This document shows positions 44,393-53,363 of a DNA stretch of 64,000 nucleotides, piece after piece (the first letter of the stretch is position 1; every line of letters begins with the position of its first letter). The notes under the pieces were generated by a model. It had not been told where the DNA came from and did no database searches. It saw only the letters and a program-made list of their open reading frames with translations. The translations under genes and the position numbers were made by a program. Source of the DNA: Desulfoluna butyratoxydans (GTDB lineage Bacteria; Desulfobacterota; Desulfobacteria; Desulfobacterales; Desulfolunaceae); assembly GCF_900699765.1 (NCBI RefSeq), contig NZ_CAADHO010000001.1:1054001-1118000 (forward strand), given 5' to 3'.

Positions 44393-45304
44393 ATGACAAC
44401 AACCGCAGAACTCATGAACAGGCTCGCACCCTCGGTGGGGCTCAACAACACCCGTCTTGACGGCGTGCGAATCTACAAAGCCACCCAAAGCTCACCACGT
44501 TCCCCCCTCCTCTACACCCAGGGCATCATCATCGTTGGGCAGGGAAAAAAACGGGTCTTCTTAGGGGAGACGGCCTACGAATACACCCCGGACCGCTACC
44601 TGGTCATGTCGGTTCCCATTCCTGCGGAATGCGAAGCCCCGGCAACCGAAGAAGAGCCCTTTCTGGCCATGCTCATCGACATCAACCTCACCCACGTAAG
44701 CACCGTCATCGGCAAAATGGGAGATCACCTCCCCCCCTTTGCCGCCACCGGTGACACCAGCCGGGGCCTCTTCCTGGCCGAAGCCGATGCCCCCTTCAAA
44801 GAGACCACCGCCCGCCTTCTCAGGGCCCTGACCTCTCCCATGGAGACTGAGGTGCTCGGAGACGACCTCCTTAAAGAGCTGTTCTTCCGGGTCATGTGCG
44901 GAGACAACGCCGCCTCCCTCTACGCCCTGGCCGTGAAAAACACCCACCTCTCCCGCATCGACAAGGTCCTCAAACAGATCCACAGCCACTATCACCGCCC
45001 CATGGACGTGGGCCAGCTCGCCGGCCTGGTGAACATGAGCCCGTCGGCCTTTCACCGCGCCTTCAAAGAGGTCACCGCCTCCTCCCCCATCCAGTACATC
45101 AAAAAGGTCCGGCTCAACAAAGCCCGGGACCTGCTGGTCCTCTCCGGGGCACGGGTCAACGAAGCCGCCACCCAGGTCGGCTACGAATCCCCCACCCAGT
45201 TCAGCCGGGAGTTCAAACGCTATTTCGGGGAGAGCCCGGTGGCCTTCAGCAATCAGGCGGCCCGCGCCACAGCGTCACAGGTCGGCTCGGCATCCCGCTT
45301 GTAG
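44393..45304 (+). CDS. yqhC: AraC-family activator, YqhC type
   Basis: 303 residues from ATG 44393, preceded by AAGGAAGCACC. The N-terminal half (LYTQGIIIVGQGKKRVFLGE) is the AraC_N domain found in YqhC. The HTH pair is MDVGQLAGLVNMSPSAFHRAF and ATQVGYESPTQFSREFKRYFG. Divergent from yqhD across 188 bp, so it most likely activates that gene in response to aldehydes. Its last 52 bp overlap the convergent yibE/F gene. Confidence 0.85.
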   Translation: MTTTAELMNRLAPSVGLNNTRLDGVRIYKATQSSPRSPLLYTQGIIIVGQGKKRVFLGETAYEYTPDRYLVMSVPIPAECEAPATEEEPFLAMLIDINLTHVSTVIGKMGDHLPPFAATGDTSRGLFLAEADAPFKETTARLLRALTSPMETEVLGDDLLKELFFRVMCGDNAASLYALAVKNTHLSRIDKVLKQIHSHYHRPMDVGQLAGLVNMSPSAFHRAFKEVTASSPIQYIKKVRLNKARDLLVLSGARVNEAATQVGYESPTQFSREFKRYFGESPVAFSNQAARATASQVGSASRL

Positions 45305-46392
45305 ATCACCGCCCCGCACATGGCGGTAAAGGGGGCCACGGTCACAAGGCCGATGCTGCCGGAGAGGGTGTGGATGATCTCCGAGGAGACCCACGGGGTG
45401 TTGAGCATGACGGACAAAGACACATTCTGGGCCATCATGGCCATGAGAAGGGAAGTAAACCCGCCGGAGTAGGCCAGAAGGAGGGTGGTGGTCATGGTGC
45501 CGAGGACGGAGCGCCCCACCCGAAGACCGGAGCCCATGAGAGCCACGGGAGAGAGGGTGGCGTCCACACGGGCCACCTCGGCCATGCTGGCGGCAATGTC
45601 CATGGCAAGGTCCATCACGGCTCCGGATGAGGCAAGGAAAATCCCTCCGATAAAGATCATGGAAAGGGAGAGGTCGGCGTGCCCGGCGTAAAGCAGGGCC
45701 TCGGAAAAAGGTTTCACGGCTCCATTAAGGTGAATGACCTTGCCCGCCACAAGAGCAATAAGGCAGGTGGCAAGGATCCCCAGGGTGGCCCCGCAAAAGG
45801 CGGTGAGCCCCAGGCGGTTGAGACCGCCCACCAGAAAAATCACGGAAAAGTTGAGTATCATCACCACGCCGAAGGAGACAAAAAGAGGGTTCCACCCCGC
45901 CAAAAGAGCCGGAATCATTACCTTCCAGATCATGGCCCCCGTCAGCACAAAGGAGACCAGGGCCCGGGCCCCGGTCTCTCCCCCCGTGATGAGGAGCAGC
46001 CCGAAAAAAAGGGCCACCATCACCCAGAGCCCCGTAAGCCGGTAATGGTCCCGCGGGGTTACGTGGATGATCTCTCCGTCCTCCCCCACGGTGAGGACGG
46101 CAAGAAGGCTGTCCCCTTCCCCGTAAAAGGCGTCGAGCTCCAGCTTGCCCATGAGGTTGGAGGCTGCCGAAATAACCTCTCCGGCATAGGGTCCGTTTTC
46201 CACCCGCAACTCCAGCTTCTGGAACCCGGTCTTGATGAGCCCGTGCTGCAGCACCTGGCCGTTGTCTGCGGAAAGCACCGTGGCCCTGCACCTCACCCCG
46301 CCGTCATCGGGCCTGTCCGCAGGCCAGAGAAGCAGCACCAGGGTCACCAGCACAAACACGCCCAGGGAAACCCGCTCCCGTTTTTTTGTCAT
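45253..46392 (-). CDS. YibE/F-family membrane protein
   Basis: 379 residues: one N-terminal helix, a beta-rich extracytoplasmic domain (about 30-120, with VENGPYAGEVI) and then seven or eight helices with MIFIGGIFLASSGAVMDLAM, a YibE/F landmark. Function in the family is not settled. The start at 46392 is chosen because AGGGGA lies seven bases before it; 46398 is the alternative. A hairpin module sits directly upstream, in the leader. Confidence 0.82.
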   Translation of the reverse strand: MTKKRERVSLGVFVLVTLVLLLWPADRPDDGGVRCRATVLSADNGQVLQHGLIKTGFQKLELRVENGPYAGEVISAASNLMGKLELDAFYGEGDSLLAVLTVGEDGEIIHVTPRDHYRLTGLWVMVALFFGLLLITGGETGARALVSFVLTGAMIWKVMIPALLAGWNPLFVSFGVVMILNFSVIFLVGGLNRLGLTAFCGATLGILATCLIALVAGKVIHLNGAVKPFSEALLYAGHADLSLSMIFIGGIFLASSGAVMDLAMDIAASMAEVARVDATLSPVALMGSGLRVGRSVLGTMTTTLLLAYSGGFTSLLMAMMAQNVSLSVMLNTPWVSSEIIHTLSGSIGLVTVAPFTAMCGAVIYKRDAEPTCDAVARAA

Positions 46393-46410
46393 CTTCATAT
46401 CCCCTGGTTC

Positions 46411-46468
46411 GCGAATGCTCCAATCCTCGTGCCTCGGATTGTCGCATTCGCTTACGGGCTGCGCCCGT
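46411..46468. repeat. two-hairpin module, copy 4, in the yibE/F leader
   Basis: GCGAATGC with CCAAT faces ATTG with GCATTCGC (46411-46451), loop GAGGCACGA on the minus strand. Two bases on is ACGGGC-TGC-GCCCGT (46454-46468). Unlike other copies, no GCCTCCGGCGG end adjoins it directly; R11 begins 35 bp to the right. Confidence 0.7.
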
Positions 46469-46503
46469 GATTAACGGAATTATTACGGATACAGTCAAGC
46501 GAA

Positions 46504-46650
46504 GCCTCCGGCGGCCCTGCCGGGGGCCAAACTTTTATAAAGTTTGACAAACAGGCCTAAAAAAAACCTTTTCCAGGCTCCGCCGAAGCACGGGTCCAAT
46601 AGGACAGTTTTTTGCGGAGCTTTTTTTCAAAAAAGCGACCCGCCGGAGGC
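46504..46650. repeat. bracketed intergenic element R11
   Basis: 147 bp: GCCTCCGGCGG (46504-46514), CCCTGCCGGGGGCCAAAC, a TTTTATAAAGTTTGACAAACAGG unit, a TTTTTTTCAAAAAAGCGAC segment and CCGCCGGAGGC (46640-46650). It lies between two same-direction genes. Confidence 0.8.
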
Positions 46651-46678
46651 AAGCTGAATGGTTACCACCGGGTTTCCC

Positions 46679-48130
46679 TTAAAGATTCATGACGCGGGCG
46701 ATCTTCCTGGCGATGTCGGTGTTGTCGTAGCTGCCGCCGAACAGGGTGGCCCCTGGGCCGGAGGCGGAGGTAAGGACGGGCACGCCGGTGTGGGAGTAGG
46801 TGGTCCAGCCGAGGCCTGCTTTGCGGTTGAGAAGGTGGGTCAGCTGCATGGTAAAGGGATCGTAGCTGCCGTAAAGCATGTAGTCGGCCATGCCGGGTTT
46901 GAGGGTTTCGCCCCGGAGGCTGGCGTCAAAGGCGCGCTTGAGTTCGGCCACTTCAAAGGGTTTCAAGGCGAGGGGGCCGTCGGCGTCCGGGGCCAGGCCG
47001 AAGTGGGCCTTGACCAGCTTCATGGCCGCCTCAAAGCGCCCCTTTTTCTTAAGGTGGCCTGCAAAAACGTCGTCGAAAAAGGCCTGGTGGCTTTTGGCCT
47101 GACGGTTCATGAGGCTGTAGGAGGTGGCGTACTTGGTGCCGGAAAACCCTAAGGCAAGTCCCCCGCACTCATGGTCGCCGGTGACCACGATAAGGGTTTC
47201 GTCGGGGTGCTTTTCGGCAAACCCCACAGCCACGGCAACGGCGTCGTCAAAGGCCAGGGTGTCTTTGATGGCGGCGGCTGCGTCGTTGGCGTGGCAGGCC
47301 CAGTCAATCTTGCCGCCTTCCACCATGAGGAAAAAACCGGCGTCGCCGTCCAGGAGCTCCACGGCCTTTTCCGTAAACTCGGCAAGGCTCACGTCTTTTC
47401 GGTTCCGGTCCATGTCGTAGGGCAGGGCCTTGCCGTCGGGCAGGCGCGGGTTGACGGCGATGACCTTGCCTGAGCCTTTTTTAAGGCCCATGATCTCACG
47501 CCTGGTGTCCGCAACGGTAAACCCGTTGGCCTTTGCCGCGACCAGGGCATTGCCCCGGGGTGCCTCGGACTTTTTCCCCTCGGGGTCCTTCAAGCCTCCC
47601 CCGCCGAAAAAATCCATGTCGCTTTCAGCCAGGGCATGGTCGATCTCGTGATACATGCTCCGGGAAGGTTCGTGGGCATAGAAAGCTGCGGGCGTGGCGT
47701 GGTCGATGGAGACGCTGGAGACGATCCCCACTTTAAAGCCCCTGCCCTTGGCCCTCTCGGCCAGGGTGGCCACCGGCCGCAGGGCAGGGTCCACGCCGAT
47801 GCACCCGATGTTGGTCTTTACCCCAGTGGCCATGGCCGTTCCTGCGGCGGCAGACCCCGTAATGAACCGATCCGCCGCATGGGTGGAGGTGACCCCGTGC
47901 ACGGGCATGGCCTCCATGGCCAGGCGCCTTTCTGTGCCGCAATCCTTGAGAAACTCCGTGGCTGCGGCACGCTGGGGCATGCCCAGGCCGTCCCCGATAA
48001 ACAAAAACACATATTTCGCCCTGCCTCCCTGGCCCCCCGGCAATGGAGCCGCTGTCGCTGAAACAGTAAAAAGCCCTGCGACAAGCACTGTGATGGCGAT
48101 GAAGATGAACAAACGACGGCATGGTGACAT
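46679..48130 (-). CDS. phoA: alkaline phosphatase
   Basis: 483 residues with a signal peptide (LFIFIAITVLVAGLFTVSATA). The metal and catalytic motifs are FLFIGDGLG, ITGSAAAGTAMATG (nucleophile Ser), VTGDHECGGLALG and YSHTGVPVLT. Periplasmic phosphomonoesterase. GGGAGGA precedes the ATG by five to six bases. A perfect 10-bp stem AAGGAGCGCA/TGCGCTCCTT at 48163-48196 lies in its leader or promoter. Confidence 0.93.
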   Translation of the reverse strand: MSPCRRLFIFIAITVLVAGLFTVSATAAPLPGGQGGRAKYVFLFIGDGLGMPQRAAATEFLKDCGTERRLAMEAMPVHGVTSTHAADRFITGSAAAGTAMATGVKTNIGCIGVDPALRPVATLAERAKGRGFKVGIVSSVSIDHATPAAFYAHEPSRSMYHEIDHALAESDMDFFGGGGLKDPEGKKSEAPRGNALVAAKANGFTVADTRREIMGLKKGSGKVIAVNPRLPDGKALPYDMDRNRKDVSLAEFTEKAVELLDGDAGFFLMVEGGKIDWACHANDAAAAIKDTLAFDDAVAVAVGFAEKHPDETLIVVTGDHECGGLALGFSGTKYATSYSLMNRQAKSHQAFFDDVFAGHLKKKGRFEAAMKLVKAHFGLAPDADGPLALKPFEVAELKRAFDASLRGETLKPGMADYMLYGSYDPFTMQLTHLLNRKAGLGWTTYSHTGVPVLTSASGPGATLFGGSYDNTDIARKIARVMNL

Positions 48131-48162
48131 GGGGTCCTCCCGTGATGGAATGGGTGAATAGT

Positions 48163-48196
48163 AAGGAGCGCAGCCATGGGCTCATGTGCGCTCCTT
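48163..48196. other. 10-bp-stem hairpin upstream of phoA
   Basis: AAGGAGCGCA (48163-48172) faces TGCGCTCCTT (48187-48196). It may be an mRNA structure or a dyad bound by a regulator. It does not resemble a Pho box. Confidence 0.4.
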
Positions 48197-48270
48197 TGTC
48201 ACGGGAGACTATTATGAAAGGGTGTTCGGATTGTGTGAGTGTTTGGTGATGATCCGTTGAAAAGAGCCAT

Positions 48271-48302
48271 GGGCAGGGAACCGCTGGTCATGGGCTCCCT
48301 GC
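48271..48302 (-). terminator. probable terminator of chemoreceptor 1
   Basis: GGCAGGGA faces TCCCTGCC 20 bp after the stop codon; the following T-run (TCTTTT) is weak. Confidence 0.4.
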
Positions 48303-48324
48303 CGGTTGTAAAGTACGCCTGTTT

Positions 48325-50343
48325 TCAGACCTTGAACTGCCCCACCACCGAGTTCAACCCACCGGCAAGCCGGGAGAGATCTTCCGAGCGGTCACGGACC
48401 GTGCTGCTGCCGCCGGTAAGCTGATGTGCCGAGCGGCTCACGGCCCCCATGTCCCGGGCAATCTCTTCGGCCACACCGGAGCTCCGGGCCACCTGGCTGT
48501 TCACCTCCTGAAGGCCCGCCGATGCCTGGGCCAGGTTTTCGGCAATCTCTCCTGTGGAGACGGATTGCTCTTCCACGGCTGCCGCAATGGCTGCCACCAG
48601 CTCACTGACCTCCTCGATGACCGTTGAGATACGGTTGATCCCCTCCACGGACTGTACGGAAGAGGACTGCACCCCGTTGATGCGCGAACGGATCTCCCCG
48701 GTGGCTTCTGCGGTCTGGGCCGCCAGGGCCTTGATTTCTCCTGCCACCACGGCAAAGCCCTTGCCGGCATCTCCGGCACGGGCCGCCTCGATGGTGGCGT
48801 TCAGGGCCAGCAGGTTGGTCTGCTCGGAGATCTCGGTGATGGTCTCCGTGACCTTCCCGATCTCTGTAGCAGCCTGCCCCAGGGCATCCATATTGGCCCT
48901 GGCACCATGGGCCTGATCAACCATGTCCGAGGTCACGCCCCGCGCCTTTTCCGAGCGTTCGGCGATCTCGGCGATGGTGGCCCGCATCTCTTCGGTGGCC
49001 GCTGCCACCGTGTTGACGTTGGTGGCCGTCTGCTCCGATGATGCCGCCACGTTAACCATGACGGAACTCATCTCCTCAGCGGACCGGGTGACGCCCCCTG
49101 CAAGCTCATTCATCTCACTGGCTCCGCCGGACATCTCATCCGACAACCCGGAAAGCTCGACGCCTGCCCCGGTGACTTTCTCCGCATGCAGGGAGAGCTC
49201 CCGGATGATGGTGTGGACCTTCTCCACAAAGGCGTTGAACCAGGTGGCAAGCACTCCCAGCTCATCCTTGGAAGCCACCTCAAGGCGACGGGTCAGGTCC
49301 CCTTCCCCTTCGGCGATATCCCGCAGCATTTCTGAGGTGCGGTTGATGGGCCGGGTGATGGCGTTGGCGATGAGAAAGGCAACCCCAACAAACAGGGCAA
49401 GGAGCACCCCGCCAATGGCAACCACCGCAAGCACCATTTTATTCCCGGAGGCCATCACCTCCTCCTTTTCGATAACCCCCACATACTTCCACCCCAACTC
49501 AGGAGAGGTATAGACGCAGGCGTAGTAGGCCACCCCATCTTCTTCCAGCTCCACCCGCCCCTCGGACATGCGGTGAAGCGTTTGAAAAACCGGGTGATCA
49601 AGCTCCGACATCTTTTTAAAATTCGTCTCCGGGGCCTTGGGGTTGGCCAGGATGGTCCCGTCTCCCTGGGCAAGCAGGACAAACCCGCGCTTGCCGATCT
49701 TGATGTCCAGAACCATCTTTGTCAGGTTCTTCAGCGGGACATCAATACCCATGGCCCCCACCAGTGTCCCTGCGGGGTCAAATGCCGGTGCCACCACAGA
49801 GATAACACCGGATTGGTCGCTGCCACCGGTCACGCTCCGGTATGCCGAGGTGACGGAGGGAGCCCCTTTCTCAACGGCAACCTGGTACCAGTCCCTTTTG
49901 CGCGGATCGTACCCGGGGGGCAGGGCGCCTTTGTTGGACGAGACAAACCCGCCCCAACGGGTTCCGAAAAAAATTTCAAAAAAGGCATCGTTGGATGCCT
50001 GTACCCCGATCAAGACCCGATAGATGGCCGCATTGACCGGCCCCTCCTTCTCCGGGTCAGCGGAGTGAGCCGGAACCCCCGGAAGATAGCTCAGCACCGA
50101 GTTGTCCGCCCCCTTCAGCTCCGGCCTGGCCGCCACGTACGCGGCCGATGTCTTCACCATGTCCGCAAACTGCACCATGGCGTTGTCCAGCTGCTTGAGT
50201 TCACGGGTTGTTGAATCGACGAAATTCGCCTCGGAGATGGTGTTCACCTCCACCACAGTCACCGCGCAGATCACCGCCACTGGAATTAATGCCACGAGAG
50301 AAAACGCAGCAATCAACTTTGTCTTGATTGTCAGATAGCTCAA
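48325..50343 (-). CDS. methyl-accepting chemotaxis protein 1 (dCache sensor)
   Basis: 672 residues starting at TTG 50343, six bases after AAGGAG. The paralogue at 50987-53005 has the same length and can only start at the matching TTG. One N-terminal helix, a periplasmic dCache domain (about 40-280), a second helix, HAMP and a long signalling hairpin with the tip [20 protein letters not shown]. The Cache domain shows YDPRKRDWY, a later SAY and GIDVPL, matching the amino-acid-binding dCache_1AA pattern. No C-terminal NWETF-like CheR/CheB tether is seen. A sigma-28-type promoter is at 50435-50461. Confidence 0.92.
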   Translation of the reverse strand: MSYLTIKTKLIAAFSLVALIPVAVICAVTVVEVNTISEANFVDSTTRELKQLDNAMVQFADMVKTSAAYVAARPELKGADNSVLSYLPGVPAHSADPEKEGPVNAAIYRVLIGVQASNDAFFEIFFGTRWGGFVSSNKGALPPGYDPRKRDWYQVAVEKGAPSVTSAYRSVTGGSDQSGVISVVAPAFDPAGTLVGAMGIDVPLKNLTKMVLDIKIGKRGFVLLAQGDGTILANPKAPETNFKKMSELDHPVFQTLHRMSEGRVELEEDGVAYYACVYTSPELGWKYVGVIEKEEVMASGNKMVLAVVAIGGVLLALFVGVAFLIANAITRPINRTSEMLRDIAEGEGDLTRRLEVASKDELGVLATWFNAFVEKVHTIIRELSLHAEKVTGAGVELSGLSDEMSGGASEMNELAGGVTRSAEEMSSVMVNVAASSEQTATNVNTVAAATEEMRATIAEIAERSEKARGVTSDMVDQAHGARANMDALGQAATEIGKVTETITEISEQTNLLALNATIEAARAGDAGKGFAVVAGEIKALAAQTAEATGEIRSRINGVQSSSVQSVEGINRISTVIEEVSELVAAIAAAVEEQSVSTGEIAENLAQASAGLQEVNSQVARSSGVAEEIARDMGAVSRSAHQLTGGSSTVRDRSEDLSRLAGGLNSVVGQFKV

Positions 50344-50612
50344 AAAAAACTCCTTCATTTCAAATCCATTGAACCTGCCGCCATTCCCTATCCATTAGGA
50401 AATACGACCCCTTCCCACGGGATGGCCCAAATTCATATCGGACCAGAGCTAGAATTCTTTAATATTATTTTGCACACCATGCAAATCAATCAAACAAAAC
50501 ACATGCACCATGCATACAGGCACATAATCAAACCCTGGAGGAACAGTAATTAAGCTATTTCGTTTTCACTGCGACACAGGCGAAATCCCTTCGCCCAACA
50601 CCCGCACCGACA
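50344..50612. other. AT-rich upstream region of chemoreceptor 1
   Basis: No gene. Holds the sigma-28-type promoter and two related words (GCACACCATGCA near 50471 and ATGCACCATGCAT near 50503) of unknown meaning. Confidence 0.35.
50435..50461 (-). promoter_or_regulatory. sigma-28 (FliA)-type promoter of chemoreceptor 1
   Basis: Minus strand TAAAGAAT, 11 bp, TCCGATAT against the consensus TAAAGTTT-N11-GCCGATAA: six of eight in each half. Confidence 0.65.
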
Positions 50613-50652
50613 CAAAAAAAAGGCCCGGCGATTCTCAAAAATCACCGGGCCC
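50613..50652 (-). terminator. intrinsic terminator downstream of chemoreceptor 2
   Basis: GGCCCGG with GATT faces AATC with CCGGGCC; eight T residues follow on the minus strand. Confidence 0.75.
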
Positions 50653-50726
50653 TTCCACATGGACGCAGATATGTCTCTTTGCAAGCGCCCTGCCGAACCA
50701 GGGTCAACGCATTTAAAAAATCAGTT

Positions 50727-50934
50727 GCCTCCGGCGGGTCGCTTTTTGAAAAAAGCTCCGCAAAAATTTTTCGGTAATCAAGTCGCTTATCTTCACCCCC
50801 GCAGGGGCTGAAGATAATCGCCTTGATAAATCAGAAAAGAAGAGGGGCTATGCCCTCTATGGACGCATCCGCAAAAACAAAACCTGTTTATCAAACGTTT
50901 CAAAAGTTTTGCCCCCGGCAGGGCCGCCGGAGGC
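50727..50934. repeat. bracketed intergenic element R12
   Basis: 208 bp between the two chemoreceptor genes: GCCTCCGGCGG (50727-50737), GTCGCTTTTTGAAAAAAGC, then CTGTTTATCAAACG, TTTTGCCCCCGGCAGGG and CCGCCGGAGGC (50924-50934). The inverted flanks AACGCATTTA and TAAATGCGTT extend the terminal repeats. Order is the reverse of R8. Confidence 0.8.
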
Positions 50935-50986
50935 AAAAATCTAAATGCGTTAACCCTGCCTGCCGAACATCCCATCAGGCCATCTG

Positions 50987-53005
50987 TCACACCTTGAACT
51001 GCCCCACCACCGAGTTCAACCCACCGGCAAGCCGGGAGAGGTCTTCCGAGCGGTCACGGACCGTGCTGCTGCCGCCGGTAAGTTGATGTGCCGAGCGGCT
51101 CACGGCCCCCATGTCCCGGGCAATCTCTTCGGCCACACCGGAGCTCCGGGCCACCTGGCTGTTCACCTCCTGAAGGCCCGCCGATGCCTGGGCCAGGTTT
51201 TCGGCGATCTCTCCTGTGGACACAGATTGCTCTTCCACGGCTGCCGCAATGGCTGCCACCAGCTCACTGACCTCCTCGATGACCGTTGAGATGCGGGTGA
51301 TCCCCTCCACGGACTGTACGGAAGAGGACTGCACCCCGTTGATGCGCGAGCGGATCTCCCCGGTGGCTTCTGCGGTCTGGGCCGCCAGGGCCTTGATTTC
51401 TCCTGCCACCACGGCAAACCCCTTGCCTGCCGCTCCGGCACGGGCCGCCTCGATGGTGGCGTTCAGGGCCAGAAGGTTGGTCTGCTCGGAGATCTCGGTG
51501 ATGGTCTCCGTGACCTTTCCGATCTCTGTAGCGGCCTGTCCCAGGGCATCCATATTGGCCCTGGCCCCATGGGCCTGATCAACCATATCCGAGGTCACAT
51601 CCCGCGCCTTTTCCGAACGCTTGGCGATCTCGGCGATGGTGGCCCGCATCTCTTCGGTGGCCGCCGCCACCGTGTTGACGTTGGTGGCTGTCTGCTCCGA
51701 TGACGCCGCCACACTGACCATGACAGCGCTCATCTCTTCGGCGGACCGGGTGACGCCCCCTGAAAGCTCGTTCATCTCATTTGCACCGCCGGACATCTCA
51801 TCCGACAATCCGGAAAGCTCGACCCCAGCTCCGGTGACCTTCTCCGCATGCAGGGAGAGCTCCCGGATGATGGTGTGAATCTTCTCCACAAAGGCGTTGA
51901 ACCAGGTGGCAAGGAGCCCCAGTTCATCGTTGGAAGCCACCTCAAGACGGCGCGTCAGGTCCCCTTCCCCTTCGGCGATATCCCGCAGCATTTCAGAGGT
52001 GCGGTTGATGGGCCGGGTGATGGCGTTGGCGATGAGAAAGGCAACCCCCACGAACAGGGCAAGGAGCACCCCGCCAATGGCAACCACCGCAACAACAAGC
52101 TTGTGCATGGAGGCCATAACCTCCTCTTTTTCGATGACGCCGACGTACTTCCATCCCAGCTCCGGTGACGTGTACACACAGGCGTCGTAGGCAACCCCGT
52201 CCTCCTCCAGCTCCACCCGGCCCTCGGACATGCGGTCAAGGCTTGCAAAGACCGGATGGTCCAGTTCCGACATCTTTTTGAAATTTGTCTCAGGGGCCTT
52301 GGGGTTGGCCAGGATGGTCCCGTCCCCCTGGGCAAGAAGGACAAACCCTCGATTGCCGATCTTGATGTCCAGGGCCATGGTGGTCAGGTTTGTCAGCGGC
52401 ACATCGATGCCCACAACACCCACCAGCTCCCCCGAGGGGTCGAAGGCAGGTGCCACAAAGGAGATCCCCCCTGCCCGGACACCGTCAGCTCCCATGCTCT
52501 CGTACGCCGAAGTGACCGCTGCGGCCTTAGTCTCGGCGGCAGCCGTGTACCACTCCCTTTGACGCGGGTCATACCCCTTGGGCGGCACGGCTTTCTGGGA
52601 CGACACAAAACCGCCCCATCGGCTCCCGAAGAACACCTCATGAAAAGCGGGGTTGGAGGCCTCGATCCCTGCCAGCATGTGATAAATCGCGCTGTTCACC
52701 GCCCCTTCCCGCTCCGGATCATTGGAGTGGGCCACGGCCCCGGGAAGGTAGTTCAACACCGAACGGTCCGCCCCCATAGCCTCCGGCCGCGACGCCGCAT
52801 ACCGCGCAGACGTCTTCACCATGTCGGCGAACTGCACCATGGCATTGTCCAGCTGCTTGAGCTCACGGGTCGTGGAGTCGACAAAATGGGCCTCGGAGAT
52901 GGTGTTCACCTCCACCAGCGTCACCGCGCAGATCACTGCGACGGGAATGAGTGCCACGAGGGAAAACGATGCGATCAACTTTTTCTTGATGGTTAAATAG
53001 CTCAA
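50987..53005 (-). CDS. methyl-accepting chemotaxis protein 2 (dCache sensor)
   Basis: 672 residues. An in-frame TAA five codons upstream forces the start to be TTG 53005, seven bases after AAAGGAG. Same architecture as the neighbour. The signalling half is almost identical at the DNA level, while the Cache domain has diverged ([12 protein letters not shown] and GIDVPL are kept, so an amino-acid ligand is again likely; the intervening ligand-pocket region differs). A recent tandem duplication with a changed sensor is the simplest reading. Confidence 0.92.
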   Translation of the reverse strand: MSYLTIKKKLIASFSLVALIPVAVICAVTLVEVNTISEAHFVDSTTRELKQLDNAMVQFADMVKTSARYAASRPEAMGADRSVLNYLPGAVAHSNDPEREGAVNSAIYHMLAGIEASNPAFHEVFFGSRWGGFVSSQKAVPPKGYDPRQREWYTAAAETKAAAVTSAYESMGADGVRAGGISFVAPAFDPSGELVGVVGIDVPLTNLTTMALDIKIGNRGFVLLAQGDGTILANPKAPETNFKKMSELDHPVFASLDRMSEGRVELEEDGVAYDACVYTSPELGWKYVGVIEKEEVMASMHKLVVAVVAIGGVLLALFVGVAFLIANAITRPINRTSEMLRDIAEGEGDLTRRLEVASNDELGLLATWFNAFVEKIHTIIRELSLHAEKVTGAGVELSGLSDEMSGGANEMNELSGGVTRSAEEMSAVMVSVAASSEQTATNVNTVAAATEEMRATIAEIAKRSEKARDVTSDMVDQAHGARANMDALGQAATEIGKVTETITEISEQTNLLALNATIEAARAGAAGKGFAVVAGEIKALAAQTAEATGEIRSRINGVQSSSVQSVEGITRISTVIEEVSELVAAIAAAVEEQSVSTGEIAENLAQASAGLQEVNSQVARSSGVAEEIARDMGAVSRSAHQLTGGSSTVRDRSEDLSRLAGGLNSVVGQFKV

Positions 53006-53096
53006 AAAGAAACTCCTTTACCTCAAATCAATTGGGCTCGCCGCCTTTTCCTGCGTCCCGGAAAAGAACTCCTGAACCACGAGCCGGTCTCCATTC

Positions 53097-53124
53097 ATAT
53101 CGGATCAAAATAAAAAATTCTTAA
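53097..53124 (-). promoter_or_regulatory. sigma-28-type promoter of chemoreceptor 2
   Basis: TTAAGAAT and TCCGATAT on the minus strand, 12 bp apart. The -10 block TCCGATATGAAT is identical to that of chemoreceptor 1. The spacing is one base longer than ideal. Confidence 0.5.
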
Positions 53125-53306
53125 CCACCTCCTCCATCCACCACGCCCCACACAAAAACCAGTTTCCACAATATTAACAAGTCATTTCATCAACACACCC
53201 TTAACCCTCAATGCCCTAACTACCCCACAAAAAAACCAGAAAAACCCGCCAAATTTCAATAAAAAATTATCACTCCATGATTTTCCTTAATTTTGAACAA
53301 AAAAAA

Positions 53307-53333
53307 GCCCGGTGGTCACGATGGCCACCGGGC
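53307..53333 (-). terminator. intrinsic terminator of the second CoA-transferase gene
   Basis: GCCCGGTGG faces CCACCGGGC; a run of T residues follows on the minus strand, about 30 bp after the stop codon. Confidence 0.85.
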
Positions 53334-53363
53334 GTGTGTGTTCCGTTCTTTTCGCAAAGTCCC

